This document shows, one piece after another, positions 55,494 to 64,000 of a stretch of DNA of 64,000 nt. The DNA is taken from positions 1 to 64,000 of the forward strand of contig JANQFX010000007.1 in assembly GCA_028277725.1 (NCBI GenBank), given 5' to 3'. Below the pieces are notes generated by a model. It saw only the letters and a program-made list of their open reading frames with translations, was not told the DNA's origin and did not search any database. A program made the position numbers and the translations under genes. The DNA comes from Thiohalocapsa sp. GTDB taxonomy: Bacteria; Pseudomonadota; Gammaproteobacteria; Chromatiales; Chromatiaceae. Numbering within the stretch: position 1 is the stretch's first letter; each line of letters opens with the position of its first letter.

Positions 55494-56960
55494 ATGCCGG
55501 TGATCCTCGCCACCGATGCCCTGATCTTCCTGGTCGTCGCGGTGGCGCTCGGCTATGGCGCCTACGCGGCGCAGCATGAACACCTGCGCGCGCCCTGGCG
55601 ACGGGTCGCGCGTTCGCCGGTGGCGGTGGCGACCCTGGTCGTGATTGCGTTCTACGTGGTCATCGGGCTGCTGGACTCGATGCACTTCCACCCGCGTATC
55701 GAGCCGATGGCCACGGCGGAAGCGCCGCCGGAGCCACCAGTGCTACCCATCGACGCCGACGATCAGACCGGTACCGCCTCGACCCGGGCGAAGTACTCAA
55801 CCCAGGTCCTATCCCTGCTCGACGTCATCCTGAGCGATTTGCGGGAACGTCAGGAGAAGACCTTTTCCGCGCCCTTCGCGACACACCTGTTCGTGAAGGA
55901 ACCCATGGAGCAGCCGGACGGCAGCATCCTGCGTGGCTATCCGCCGCTGGAACACGGAGGCACGCATCTCGCGGACCCATCCCGCCGCGGCTTCGACATC
56001 GCCGTGCGCACCCTGCTCGGGGTCATCAAGGGTCTGCTGCTTTGGATGGCGCTGACGGCGGCCCTGGTGTGGCTGGTGGCCCATGCGCGCGGCCAGCACT
56101 ACGATGCCGCCGCCCGCACCATGTGGCGGGGACGAACGGACGTACCCTGGCGCGTTGCGCTCATCACCCTTGCCGTGATGCTGTGCACGAGCTTCGCCGC
56201 CGCCGAGTTGGCCGCCGGTTATCACATCCTCGGCACCGACAAGGTGGGCGAGGACGTCTTCTACCAGAGCCTGAAGAGTATCCGCACCGGCTTGGTCATC
56301 GGCACCCTGACGACCCTGGTGATGCTGCCCGCAGCTGTCATTCTGGGGATCATGGCCGGCTATTTCCGCGGGCTCACGGACGACATGATCCAGTACCTCT
56401 ATACCACGCTGAATTCGATCCCCGGTGTCCTGCTCATCGCCGCGGCCATTCTGATGCTGCAGGTCTACATGACCAACAACGCCGAGGCCTTCGCGAGCCT
56501 GGTGGAGCGGGCGGATCTGCGGCTGCTGTTCCTGTGCATCATCCTCGGCGTCACCAGCTGGACCGGGCTCTGCCGGCTGCTGCGCGGCGAGTCGCTGAAG
56601 CTGCGCGAGCAGGACTACGTGCAGGCGGCCTTGTCCCTCGGTGTCGGCCACGGCACCATCATTGCGCGCCACATTCTGCCGAACGTGCTGCACATCGTCA
56701 TGATCACCGTCGTGTTGGACTTCAGCGGCCTGGTGCTGGCGGAGGCGGTGCTGTCCTACGTCAACATCGGCGTCGACCCGACCATGAACAGCTGGGGCAA
56801 CATGATCAACGGCGCCCGCCTGGAACTCGCCCGCGAGCCCATCGTCTGGTGGTCGCTCGCTGCCGCCTTCCTGTTCATGTTTACGCTGGTCCTGGCCGCG
56901 AACCTGCTGGCCGATGTGGTGCGTGATGCCTTCGATCCACGCCTGGCCAGGGTGGGGTGA
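55494..56960 (+). CDS. ABC importer permease, DppC/YejE type, with large N-terminal extension
   Basis: The 488-residue product is much longer than the usual 280-350. Helices near residues 5-25 and 42-62 precede a periplasmic insert of about 120 residues (about 65-180), then the usual permease with '[20 protein letters not shown]' and an EAA loop '[20 protein letters not shown]'. 'GTD--G-D' is the DppC signature. The insert may contact the binding protein. The start ATG at 55494 has a perfect GGAGGA site at 55481-55486; the 142-bp gap from the previous gene contains no terminator. With 54374-55351 it makes the channel heterodimer. Confidence 0.92.
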   Translation: MPVILATDALIFLVVAVALGYGAYAAQHEHLRAPWRRVARSPVAVATLVVIAFYVVIGLLDSMHFHPRIEPMATAEAPPEPPVLPIDADDQTGTASTRAKYSTQVLSLLDVILSDLRERQEKTFSAPFATHLFVKEPMEQPDGSILRGYPPLEHGGTHLADPSRRGFDIAVRTLLGVIKGLLLWMALTAALVWLVAHARGQHYDAAARTMWRGRTDVPWRVALITLAVMLCTSFAAAELAAGYHILGTDKVGEDVFYQSLKSIRTGLVIGTLTTLVMLPAAVILGIMAGYFRGLTDDMIQYLYTTLNSIPGVLLIAAAILMLQVYMTNNAEAFASLVERADLRLLFLCIILGVTSWTGLCRLLRGESLKLREQDYVQAALSLGVGHGTIIARHILPNVLHIVMITVVLDFSGLVLAEAVLSYVNIGVDPTMNSWGNMINGARLELAREPIVWWSLAAAFLFMFTLVLAANLLADVVRDAFDPRLARVG

Positions 56961-56997
56961 GCCAATCCGCCCACCTGCGAGGCAGACCGACAGCACC

Positions 56998-59013
56998 ATG
57001 ACCGATACCCTGCTCGACGTAACGGACCTGACCACCGAGCTACCGCCCCAGCGCGGCGGCGAGCGCCCGGTACGCGTCTGCGACGAGGTCGCCTTCGGCA
57101 TTCGTCGCGGCGAGACGCTGGCGCTGCTCGGCGAGTCCGGCTGCGGCAAGTCCATGACGGCGTTGTCGCTGATGCGGCTGCTGCCGCCCGGCGGGCGGGT
57201 GGTGTCCGGCCAGGTCCGGCTCGGCGACGCCGATCTCCTTCGATTGTCGGAGCGAGATATGCGCGGCATCCGTGGCGGGCGCATGGGGATGATCTTCCAG
57301 GAGCCGCAGACCTCGCTGAACCCGGTGCTTACAGTCGGCGCCCAGATTGCGGAGGCCGTCAAGGTCCATGCGGGCATGGCACGCGGTGCCGTTCCGGCTC
57401 GGGTCGTGGAGTTGCTGCGCGCCGTCGGCATCCCGGACCCGGAGCGTCGCGCCGGGGAGTATCCGCACCAGCTCTCGGGCGGCATGAAGCAGCGGGTCAT
57501 GATTGCCATGGCCCTGGCGGGTGATCCAGACCTACTGATCGCCGACGAACCCACCACCGCGCTCGATGTGACCATCCAGGCGCAGGTGCTGCAACTGCTC
57601 AAGGGCGTGCAGCGCGAGCGTGGTATGGCGGTGCTGCTGATCACCCACGACCTCGGTGTGGTCGCGGAGACGGCCGATCGGCTCGCCGTGATGTACGCCG
57701 GGCAGGTCGTCGAGCAGGCGACGGTGACGGAGTTCTTCGCCAACCCTGCGCACCCCTATAGCCGCAAGTTGATGCAGAGCCTGCCGGATGCCGGCAAGCG
57801 CGATGCGGACCTCGCCGTGATCCCCGGGCGCGTGCCGCCGCTGGACCAGGGGTTCGAGGGCTGCCGTTTCGCACCGCGCTGCGGCGAGGCCATGCCACGC
57901 TGCGAGACCACGCCGCCTGGTTGGTCCGATGTCGGGCCCGCGCACCGGGCGCGCTGTCTGTTGTGGGAGCAGGGCGTAGCAGAATTCGGCGCCCTGTCCT
58001 CGGCGCCCGCGGCGCGGCCTGAACAGGCTGATAGAGGCGGCGCAGAGGTGCTGCGCACCGAGGGCGTCCAGGTGCATTTTCCGATCCGGCGCGGCCTGTT
58101 CAAGCACACGGTCGGGCATGTGCGCGCCGTGGACGGTGTCGATCTCTGCCTTCGGGAGGGACGGACACTCGCGCTGGTGGGGGAGTCGGGCTGCGGCAAG
58201 ACCACCGTGGGCAAGGCCATCCTGCAGCTGGAGCGACCGACGGCCGGTGCGGTCCATTATGCCGGCGTCGATTTGGCAGCACTGCGTTCGGGCAAACTCC
58301 GGCCCTATCGAAAGAATCTGCAGATCATCTTCCAGGACCCCTTCGCGTCCATGAACCCACGCATGCTGGTGGAGGACATCGTCGGCGAGGGGCTCCTGGC
58401 CCTGGGTATCGAACCAAACCGGGCGGCGCGGCGGCGTCGGGTTGCGGCGCTGCTCGATCAGGTCGGCATCGGCGAACAGGCCATGGGACGCTATCCGCAT
58501 GAGTTCTCCGGCGGCCAGCGGCAGCGCATCTGCATCGCGCGCGCCCTTGCGGTGGGGCCGCAGATCATCGTCTGCGACGAGCCGACAAGCGCCCTCGATG
58601 TCTCCGTGCAGGCGCAGATCCTGAACCTGCTCAAGGAACTGCAAGTCGAGCTGGGTCTGAGCTACTTGTTCATCACGCACGATATCTCGGTGGTGGCCTA
58701 CCTGGCCCACGAGGTCGCTGTCATGTACCTCGGGCGCATCGTCGAGCGGGGCAGTGCCGAGCAAGTGCTCGAAGCATCGCTGCATCCCTATACCAAGGCG
58801 CTCCTGTCCGCTGTGCCGGTTCCCGATCCGGGCAGCCGCCGCGACCTGATCCAGTTGACCGGCGACATGCCGTCACCGGCCAACCCGCCGGCGGGTTGCC
58901 ACTTCCACCCGCGGTGCCCGGAGGCCGAGCCCGGCTGCGCCGAGGCCTATCCCGACGAGCGTCGTCTGAGTGGCGGTCGCCTCGTGCACTGCCGACTCGT
59001 GCCGGCGGACTAG
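56998..59013 (+). CDS. Fused double ATPase of the peptide-type importer (DppD-DppF/YejF type)
   Basis: The 671-residue protein is two ATPases in one chain. The first has Walker A '[10 protein letters not shown]' near residue 44, signature '[17 protein letters not shown]' and Walker B '[13 protein letters not shown]'. The second has '[15 protein letters not shown]' near 395, '[16 protein letters not shown]' and '[12 protein letters not shown]'. Each half ends in a oligopeptide-type C-terminal domain with cysteines that may bind an iron-sulfur cluster ('[15 protein letters not shown]' and '[15 protein letters not shown]'), as in DppD/F-like proteins. The ATG at 56998 comes 37 bp after the permease stop. 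It completes a four-gene importer. Confidence 0.94.
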   Translation: MTDTLLDVTDLTTELPPQRGGERPVRVCDEVAFGIRRGETLALLGESGCGKSMTALSLMRLLPPGGRVVSGQVRLGDADLLRLSERDMRGIRGGRMGMIFQEPQTSLNPVLTVGAQIAEAVKVHAGMARGAVPARVVELLRAVGIPDPERRAGEYPHQLSGGMKQRVMIAMALAGDPDLLIADEPTTALDVTIQAQVLQLLKGVQRERGMAVLLITHDLGVVAETADRLAVMYAGQVVEQATVTEFFANPAHPYSRKLMQSLPDAGKRDADLAVIPGRVPPLDQGFEGCRFAPRCGEAMPRCETTPPGWSDVGPAHRARCLLWEQGVAEFGALSSAPAARPEQADRGGAEVLRTEGVQVHFPIRRGLFKHTVGHVRAVDGVDLCLREGRTLALVGESGCGKTTVGKAILQLERPTAGAVHYAGVDLAALRSGKLRPYRKNLQIIFQDPFASMNPRMLVEDIVGEGLLALGIEPNRAARRRRVAALLDQVGIGEQAMGRYPHEFSGGQRQRICIARALAVGPQIIVCDEPTSALDVSVQAQILNLLKELQVELGLSYLFITHDISVVAYLAHEVAVMYLGRIVERGSAEQVLEASLHPYTKALLSAVPVPDPGSRRDLIQLTGDMPSPANPPAGCHFHPRCPEAEPGCAEAYPDERRLSGGRLVHCRLVPAD

Positions 59014-59072
59014 ACGCGCGAACCGGAGCCCACGAGCCGCCGGGGGCCACCGCGGAGGCGTCGGTTCCTGCC

Positions 59073-59675
59073 TCAGGCTCCCAGATGCGCGGTGTCGTTC
59101 CAGCGCCGGATCACGGGCTCCGAGCGGTCGTGCTCGTAGCCCAGGGCACAGATGGCGGCGGTGGAGAGCATCAGCAGCTCACCGGATTCCGGCCGCAGGC
59201 CGAGCCATCGGGCGGCGAGTACGCGGAGCAGATGACCGTGGGCGAACAGTAGCGCGTCCGTGTCGGCACGTCGCAGCCGGGCGATCACCCGATCGACCCG
59301 GCGGCCGACGTCTTCGGCGCTCTCACCGTGCGGACAGCCGTCGCGGAACAGGCGCCATCCCGGGCGGCGGCCGTGGATCTCCGTCGTGGTGATGCCCTCA
59401 TAGTCGCCGTAGTCCCATTCCATGAGGTCGGGTAGGGCGTCTGCCTGATCGCCGAAGCCCGCCAGCTCGCAGGTGCGGCGTGCTCGCGTCAGGGGGCTGG
59501 TCAGCACCAGCGGCGGTGGCGGGCGCCCGTCGAGGTTACGCGCAAGGCCGATGGGGATGCGGGCGGCGGCCCGCTCCCCGTCAGCATTCAGCGGTAGGTC
59601 CGCGCGGCCGGTGTGCTGCTGCGCGGCCGACCAGTCGGTTTCGCCATGGCGGATCAGGTGAATGATGGGCAACAT
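59073..59675 (-). CDS. Histidine phosphatase family protein
   Basis: A 200-residue protein with the catalytic 'RHGETDW' at residues 9-15 (H10 is the phosphorylated histidine). The second arginine is in 'LVLTSPLTRARRT', the glutamate in 'LMEWDYGDYEG' and the second histidine in 'LLFAHGHLLRVLAARWLG'. It resembles phosphoglycerate-mutase-like phosphatases and CobC (alpha-ribazole phosphatase); a cobD gene lies 0.8 kb away on the other strand, which makes a role in cobalamin synthesis possible. Without other cob genes this stays open. The ATG at 59675 begins the standard N-terminus. It reads away from hemP, both on the minus strand, 49 bp downstream of it. Confidence 0.88.
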   Translation of the reverse strand: MLPIIHLIRHGETDWSAAQQHTGRADLPLNADGERAAARIPIGLARNLDGRPPPPLVLTSPLTRARRTCELAGFGDQADALPDLMEWDYGDYEGITTTEIHGRRPGWRLFRDGCPHGESAEDVGRRVDRVIARLRRADTDALLFAHGHLLRVLAARWLGLRPESGELLMLSTAAICALGYEHDRSEPVIRRWNDTAHLGA

Positions 59676-59724
59676 GCTGTGTCGTGACCTCAACACCGTT
59701 GCCGCCCGTCGGCGGCGGGTGCCG

Positions 59725-59895
59725 CTATTTCACCAGAATCAGCTTGTCGTTGCGGGTCAGAAGCAAGGTGTAGCGCGACTCTCCGTGTTCGATGACGACG
59801 CGCCGTCCGCCCCGCAGCAGCTGCTGACTGGGGACTCGGGGGGCGTCCGTAACCGCGTTCTGGCGTGTGGAGAGGGTCTCGGTGGTTTGCTGCAT
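59725..59895 (-). CDS. hemP: Hemin uptake protein HemP
   Basis: This 56-residue protein matches HemP: its C-terminal half 'RRVVIEHGESRYTLLLTRND' followed by 'KLILVK' is the family signature (V-I-H---Y-LR-T---KLILTK). HemP-type proteins are small, iron-regulated and tied to haem uptake; in some bacteria they act as transcription activators of the haem receptor gene. The AGGAG ribosome site is 11 nt before the ATG at 59895. A gene for a small secreted protein lies 80 bp upstream on the same strand. No haem receptor gene is in the window. Regulation by Fur is likely; see the site at 60375. Confidence 0.9.
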   Translation of the reverse strand: MQQTTETLSTRQNAVTDAPRVPSQQLLRGGRRVVIEHGESRYTLLLTRNDKLILVK

Positions 59896-59975
59896 GACGG
59901 TCTTCTCCTGATGGCTAGTGGTCGGTCGTGCCCGGCGGGCATCGGTATCGTCGACAGGCACGAGGTTGGCCCCGG

Positions 59976-60215
59976 TCACGTGAGGACAGGTGTCGTACCA
60001 AGCGCGAACAATCGCGGGGTGATGTCGCCTCCGGCGGCCCTGGCAACGGAGGGACTCAGTGCTCGATCCCTGGTGTAGAGTGCGGGGCTTTCTGACGACT
60101 GGCCGAACAGGGTGCGCGCGTTTCCTGCCTTGGCTTCTGCCCCGGCGGGCTGCAGCCCAGACTGCAGCAACAGGCCCGCGAGCGCGGCGCCGACGATCAG
60201 TGCGGAACGGGTCAT
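59976..60215 (-). CDS. Small secreted protein upstream of hemP
   Basis: A 79-residue protein with a clear signal peptide ('MTRSALIVGAALAGLLLQSG', cleavage likely after 'AGA-EA'). The mature part (about 50 residues) has no cysteine and no known motif. It precedes hemP with an AGGAG ribosome site, so it is real and probably iron-regulated together with hemP. I do not recognise a family. It might be a periplasmic haem- or iron-related peptide, but this is only context. Confidence 0.7.
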   Translation of the reverse strand: MTRSALIVGAALAGLLLQSGLQPAGAEAKAGNARTLFGQSSESPALYTRDRALSPSVARAAGGDITPRLFALGTTPVLT

Positions 60216-60374
60216 GGTCGTTCTCCTGCGTTGTCCGGTTGGGCAAGGGTCGTCTCTCTTCCACGAGCGCCGCCGGGCTGGTCGATCGGTGTGGCCCACA
60301 GGTCTTGGCCTGTGGGGGATCCTGTCGCTCGTCGGCTCGACGTACGTGTGGAGCAAGCTGAAGATGATCAACGC

Positions 60375-60384
60375 AAATGAGAAT
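60375..60384 (-). promoter_or_regulatory. Possible Fur-box half-site upstream of the hemP operon
   Basis: AAATGAGAAT (plus-strand reading, 60375-60384) matches the half-site often seen in gammaproteobacterial Fur boxes (AATGAGAAT-type). It lies about 160 bp upstream of the small secreted protein's start, in the AT-rich gap before cobD. The second half-site is poor. Confidence 0.35.
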
Positions 60385-60491
60385 ACGTCGCATAAAGTAT
60401 TTCTGCAACCCTTCTCTTGCGTCGATGTGTGGCCCCTGTCATGCGAGGCTGTCACGCTGACAATGACGGATCCGAGCCAGTGCATGCATCC

Positions 60492-61592
60492 ATGAACCGA
60501 CCCCGCGCCGATGTTCCCATCGGCACCCATGGTGGCGACCTGCGTCGACTGGCGGCCCGTAGCGGTCGTCCCCTCGAGGCCCTGCTCGATTTCAGTGCGA
60601 ACATCAATCCTCTGGGGCCACCGGCGGTGGTCGGTCGTGCCTGGGCCAAGGCGCTTGCTAGCCTGCGGCATTATCCGGACCCGGGTTGCACCGGATTCCG
60701 CGAGGCCGTCGGTCGTCACCTCGGGGTGTCGCCGGATCGGGTGCTGCCGGGCAATGGCGCCGAGCAGATCATCTGGTGGCTGCCGCGGCTCCTGCAGGCG
60801 CGGCGGGTGGTCGTCACCGCGCCCTGTTATCTGGACTACCGGCGCGCGGCCTCGGTGTGGGGCCTGGAGGTGGTGCAAGTACCGCTGTCGGCCGAGTCCG
60901 GATTCGCCATGGAGCCGGGGCGCATTCTGACGGCGACCGGCGAGGGTGATCTGGTCTGGATCGGCCGGCCGAACAACCCCACAGGTGTGATGGTCTCCGC
61001 GGACCGGATCGCTGAGCTCGCGGCTGTTCGGCCGAGCGTCTGGTGGGCGATCGACGAGGCCTTCATCGACTTCGTGGAGGGCGCGTCCTCCTTAGTGGAC
61101 CTGGACGCACCCAATCTGATCGTCGTGCGTTCCATGACCAAGTTCTGCGCCGTGCCGGGGCTGCGGCTCGGCTATGCGGTGCTGGCCCCCGATCTGGCCG
61201 CGGCGGGGCGGAGACTGATGCCGGATTGGTCAGTCAGCGCACCGGCGCAGCGGGTAGGGGAGGTCCTGCTCGATGATCCGCAGGCGGCGCGGTTCGCCGC
61301 CGATACTCGGCGGTTGGTCGGCCGTGAGCGTGCCCGACTCACCCAAGACCTGCGTCGCATGGGGCTGAGGGTGGTGGAGGGGTCGGCGAACTACCTATTG
61401 CTGCGGCTCGCGGATGGGGGCCCGGATGCATCGGCGCTGGCCGACTCCCTGCTGGTACACCACGGCATCGCGGTGCGCACCTGTGGGGACTACGCCGGCC
61501 TCGATGAGCGGTACCTGCGAGTCGCGGTGCGCACCGCCGACGAGAACGGACGGTTGTCGAGGGCCATGGCGGCGGTATTGGATGGCGGGTGA
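60492..61592 (+). CDS. cobD: Threonine-phosphate decarboxylase (CobD)
   Basis: The 366-residue fold-type I PLP enzyme decarboxylates L-threonine O-3-phosphate to aminopropanol phosphate for the cobalamin side chain. It starts with 'THGGDLRRLAARSGRPLEAL' and 'DFSANINPLGPP', which are diagnostic of CobD over histidinol-phosphate aminotransferase. The PLP lysine is K217 in 'RSMTKFCAVPGLRLGY', and 'GRPNNPTG' and 'DEAFIDF' bind the cofactor. The ATG at 60492 is used; an ATG at 60480 is possible. Other cob genes may lie elsewhere. The B12-binding sensor in this window shows the host uses cobalamin. Confidence 0.92.
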   Translation: MNRPRADVPIGTHGGDLRRLAARSGRPLEALLDFSANINPLGPPAVVGRAWAKALASLRHYPDPGCTGFREAVGRHLGVSPDRVLPGNGAEQIIWWLPRLLQARRVVVTAPCYLDYRRAASVWGLEVVQVPLSAESGFAMEPGRILTATGEGDLVWIGRPNNPTGVMVSADRIAELAAVRPSVWWAIDEAFIDFVEGASSLVDLDAPNLIVVRSMTKFCAVPGLRLGYAVLAPDLAAAGRRLMPDWSVSAPAQRVGEVLLDDPQAARFAADTRRLVGRERARLTQDLRRMGLRVVEGSANYLLLRLADGGPDASALADSLLVHHGIAVRTCGDYAGLDERYLRVAVRTADENGRLSRAMAAVLDGG

Positions 61593-61743
61593 CTCGGCCG
61601 TCTTATCGGTCTGGGGCGATCTCCGCGATAGGCCGGCCCGGGTTGGCACCGGCGCCACCGTCGGGGCCAGCATCCGGGCCGGCGCCGATGCTGGTTGGGG
61701 GCGCTGCCGGACGAGGGGGCGCGTCCCCAGCGACGCGAATGGT

Positions 61744-62175
61744 TCATCGGCAATACTCGCTGATGAATGCCTCATGCTCCCGCCGCTGTCTCCTCAGTCG
61801 CTCGCCGCGCGCGGGCTTGTAGCCCGAGCGCAGCTCGTTGTTGATACGCTCGACCTGCTGGCGCTTCTTCCAGCAGCGCTCCGCGTACCGGTCCGGGGCG
61901 TCCACTGTTGCTGGTTTGGTCCGTTTTTTGCCTTTTTCTTGGGGCGGTTCCGCTTCGGGTGTCGGCGGCACCCAGCCGGTGCGTTGATCCTGGATGTCCA
62001 CTATCTGCGCATCGATGCCGTCTCCGCAGGGCCGTTGGCTGAACTCGACGGCGCCGTCCGCGGATGTGCAGCGGTAGACCCGTGACTGCGATAAGCTGTG
62101 CTGGCTCGCAGCCATCAGGGCGAGACCGCAGAGCATCGATGCCAGACCTGGCCTGATGTCGAGGCTTCTGTCCAT
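61744..62175 (-). CDS. DUF4124-domain periplasmic protein
   Basis: A 143-residue protein with a signal peptide (about 1-30, 'MLCGLALMAASQHSLSQ') and a DUF4124 domain right after it: 'RVYRCTSADGAVEFSQRPCG' is the family's start (VY-C-D--G-V-FS--PC). The rest is K/R/E-rich with a putative coiled coil ('CWKKRQQVERINNELRSG'). Function unknown; the family occurs widely in gamma- and betaproteobacteria, usually near the inner membrane or periplasm. The GGAGGT ribosome site is ideal for the ATG at 62175. It stands alone between cobD and pta, converging with cobD. Confidence 0.85.
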   Translation of the reverse strand: MDRSLDIRPGLASMLCGLALMAASQHSLSQSRVYRCTSADGAVEFSQRPCGDGIDAQIVDIQDQRTGWVPPTPEAEPPQEKGKKRTKPATVDAPDRYAERCWKKRQQVERINNELRSGYKPARGERLRRQRREHEAFISEYCR

Positions 62176-62498
62176 GCGTAACACCTCCCGTCGGCTTTTC
62201 TTCGTGGTCGCCACCTGTGAGTGTGCGACGACATCGGCCTCCTCGTAAACAGCCCGTAACATGTGCGCCCGGTCGACTCAGGCATCATGCCACCGCGATC
62301 CGATGTCGTCTGTGCGGCTCAGGTCGCTTCGGCCACCAGCCGATCAACAGGCTCGCGAGGTTCCAGCTGTCGGTCGGGCTGATCGACGATCCGCCACCTC
62401 TCCGGACGCACCCTGAAAGCCTGGGCGACTCGCCCGGCGACGAGCACCGAATTTCTCGGCGTTTTCCCTATTGCACCCAACCAACGGGCAACCGTGAC
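62176..62498. other. Divergent intergenic region before pta
   Basis: 323 bp between the DUF4124 gene (minus) and pta (plus). It must hold both promoters. No clear sigma-70 pair or repeat could be chosen. The pta ribosome site is weak. Confidence 0.45.
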
Positions 62499-64000
62499 AT
62501 GCAGAGTATCTATATCGCCGGTGCCGGTTCCGGCAGCGGTAAATCCGTTGCCGTTCTCGGCTTCATGGAACTCCTGTCGGCCATCAATCGCCGGGTGGGC
62601 TTCTTCCGGCCCATCGTCAGCCGGGATGTGCACGACGACACCCTGACCAGCCTCATCCGCAGGCGCTACGATCTGCCGTTCCCCGCCGAGGCCCTGTACG
62701 GCTGTACGGCGGACGAGGCGAGTGCACTGGTCGCCGCGGGGCGCTACGACGAACTGCTCAAGCAGATCCTCTCCAAGTTCAAGGCCCTGGATGACCAGTG
62801 CGACATCATCCTCTGCGCCGGTACCGACTACGACGGTCTGGTGCCGTCGCTGGAGTTCGACTTCAACGCGGACCTAGCGAACAACTTCGGCTGCACCATT
62901 GTCGTCGTCGTCAAGGGGTTCGGACGCACATCGGACGAGGCGCTGCATGCGGTCCACATGGCCCATGAGTCCATGGTCGATCGACGTGGCGACCTGCTCG
63001 CGACCATCATCAATGGCGTCGAACCGGAGTTCGTCGAGCAGGTACAGCGCAGGGCCAGGGCGGTATTGCCGGCCTCCGAGAGTCTGTACGTGCTGCCGGA
63101 GACCGAGGCTCTGGCACGCCCCACCATCGGTGAGATCGCCAAGATGCTCGACGGCGACTGCCTGTGCGGCGAGGACGAGGCGCTGAACCAGATGGTCACC
63201 AACTACAAGGTGGCAGCGATGGAGATCCCGGACTTCCTGAACTATATCGAAGACGGCTGCCTGATCATCACCCCGGGTGACCGCAGCGACATCATTCTCG
63301 CTGCCCTAGCGGCCGATGTGTCGGCTGCCTACCCGCATGTGGCCGGGCTCCTGCTCACCGGCGGGCTGCAGCCGGCGGACAACGTCCAGCGGCTGCTCGC
63401 CGGTCTGCGCCGCAACAAGGTCTCCATACTGAGCGTTCCCATGGACACCTTCGATACCACGCTGGCCGTGAATCGGGTCGAGTCCACCATTCTGCCCGAG
63501 GACGATCGCAAGATCGCCGCTGCGCTGGGCGTATTCGAGCGCAACGTGGATCTCAAGGATCTGCAGGAGCGGGTCGCCTTGTGCCATTCCGAGCGCATGA
63601 CGCCGCTGATGTTCGAGTACGAGCTGGTGCAGCGGGCCAAGTCGGATCGCAAGCACATCGTGTTGCCCGAGGGAACCGACGAGCGCATTTTGCGCGCGGC
63701 CGAGATCCTCACCCTGCGCGGCGTCGCGGACCTGACGCTGCTGGGCAACGTGGACAAGGTGCGCCAACGCGTCGGCGAGTTGGGCCTGCAACTGGCCGAC
63801 ATTCCGATCATCGACCCGACCAATTCCGCGAAGCGCGACGAGTACGCCGCGATCTACCACGAACTGCGCCAGCACAAGGGCATCTCGGAGCAGATGGCGC
63901 ACGATGCCCTCGAGGACGTCAGCTATTTCGGGACCCTGATGGTCTACACCGGCGATGCCGATGGCATGGTGTCCGGCGCCGCGCACACCACCCAGCACAC
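62499..64000 (+). CDS. pta: Phosphate acetyltransferase, long form; runs off the window
   Basis: The reading frame from the ATG at 62499 stays open for 500 codons to the window edge, so the gene is partial. The N-terminal domain has a P-loop-like 'GAGSGSGKS' (about residues 8-16) and resembles dethiobiotin-synthetase folds; a DRTGG domain follows (about 215-330, with 'LIITPGDRSDIILAALA'). The catalytic PTA_PTB domain starts at about residue 370 ('MFEYELVQRAKSDRKHIVLPE') and includes 'DADGMVSGAAHTTQH'. The full length should be about 700. It turns acetyl-CoA plus phosphate into acetyl phosphate; ackA usually lies next to it and may follow outside the window. Confidence 0.93.
   Translation, partial: MQSIYIAGAGSGSGKSVAVLGFMELLSAINRRVGFFRPIVSRDVHDDTLTSLIRRRYDLPFPAEALYGCTADEASALVAAGRYDELLKQILSKFKALDDQCDIILCAGTDYDGLVPSLEFDFNADLANNFGCTIVVVVKGFGRTSDEALHAVHMAHESMVDRRGDLLATIINGVEPEFVEQVQRRARAVLPASESLYVLPETEALARPTIGEIAKMLDGDCLCGEDEALNQMVTNYKVAAMEIPDFLNYIEDGCLIITPGDRSDIILAALAADVSAAYPHVAGLLLTGGLQPADNVQRLLAGLRRNKVSILSVPMDTFDTTLAVNRVESTILPEDDRKIAAALGVFERNVDLKDLQERVALCHSERMTPLMFEYELVQRAKSDRKHIVLPEGTDERILRAAEILTLRGVADLTLLGNVDKVRQRVGELGLQLADIPIIDPTNSAKRDEYAAIYHELRQHKGISEQMAHDALEDVSYFGTLMVYTGDADGMVSGAAHTTQH

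Noticed and set aside
60216..60491. Cobalamin riboswitch before cobD
   Set aside because: I could not find the B12-box (GCCACTG-type) or the surrounding conserved arms; the gap instead has a Fur-like half-site.
61593..61743. Open frame continuing past cobD (61589-61822, 77 codons)
   Set aside because: It is convergent with and overlaps the well-supported DUF4124 gene, with no ribosome site or motif.

Overview
The window is a GC-rich (roughly two-thirds G+C by eye) bacterial chromosome segment. Gene content and order point to a gammaproteobacterium, most likely of the Chromatiales (purple sulfur bacteria and relatives). The best marker is the block tig - clpP - clpX - lon - HU - tRNA-Val - tRNA-Asp - ppiD, followed by a convergent fabI. 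A HemP gene, an Sfum_1244-type gene and an S24-like 'EPFALQVLG' protein fit the same group. The taxonomic call is inference; no rRNA is present. No CRISPR array, prophage or intact insertion sequence was seen.

Layout. 1-6.6 kb: a MacB/FtsX-type permease, an OPT-family oligopeptide transporter and, on the minus strand, a secreted 1091-residue protein made of two homologous halves. Only the second half keeps a glycosidase-like pair of glutamates. 7-9.7 kb: metG and a small c-type cytochrome. 10-18 kb: an RND efflux pair (adaptor plus AcrB-type pump), then a lipoprotein HlyD adaptor with an ABC ATPase and permease, translationally coupled. 18-21.6 kb: a large transglutaminase/DUF2126 protein.

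21.6-24.75 kb is the oddest part. A cobalamin-binding sensor gene is followed by a helical partner gene, a histidine kinase that has lost its ATP-binding N-box, and a PAS domain fused by deletion to the last residues of a GGDEF domain. Imperfect direct repeats of about 150 bp flank this decayed signalling cluster, and the right copy contains the stop codon of an RND-type adaptor gene that has no pump beside it.

24.7-34.4 kb: that adaptor with an S24-like protein lacking the catalytic serine, a divergent Atm1-type exporter, a glycine-zipper lipoprotein, a NarX/NarL-like two-component system with a cysteine cluster, a rhodanese, two NAD(P)-binding proteins and an HPF-like ribosome-associated protein. 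34.35-35.46 kb is largely gene-free. It holds a perfect 45-bp tandem duplication and an orphan strong terminator that may end a small RNA.

35.4-41.2 kb: a Nei-type DNA glycosylase, a DUF4149 membrane protein, an EamA transporter, two conserved proteins of unknown function, tRNA-Cys, tRNA-Leu and alr. 41.4-52.1 kb: the protein quality-control block listed above, then fabI. 52.2-59.0 kb: a complete peptide-type ABC importer (binding protein, two permeases and a fused double ATPase). 59.0-64.0 kb: a histidine phosphatase, hemP with a small secreted protein and a possible Fur site, cobD, a DUF4124 protein and the start of a long-form pta that runs off the window.
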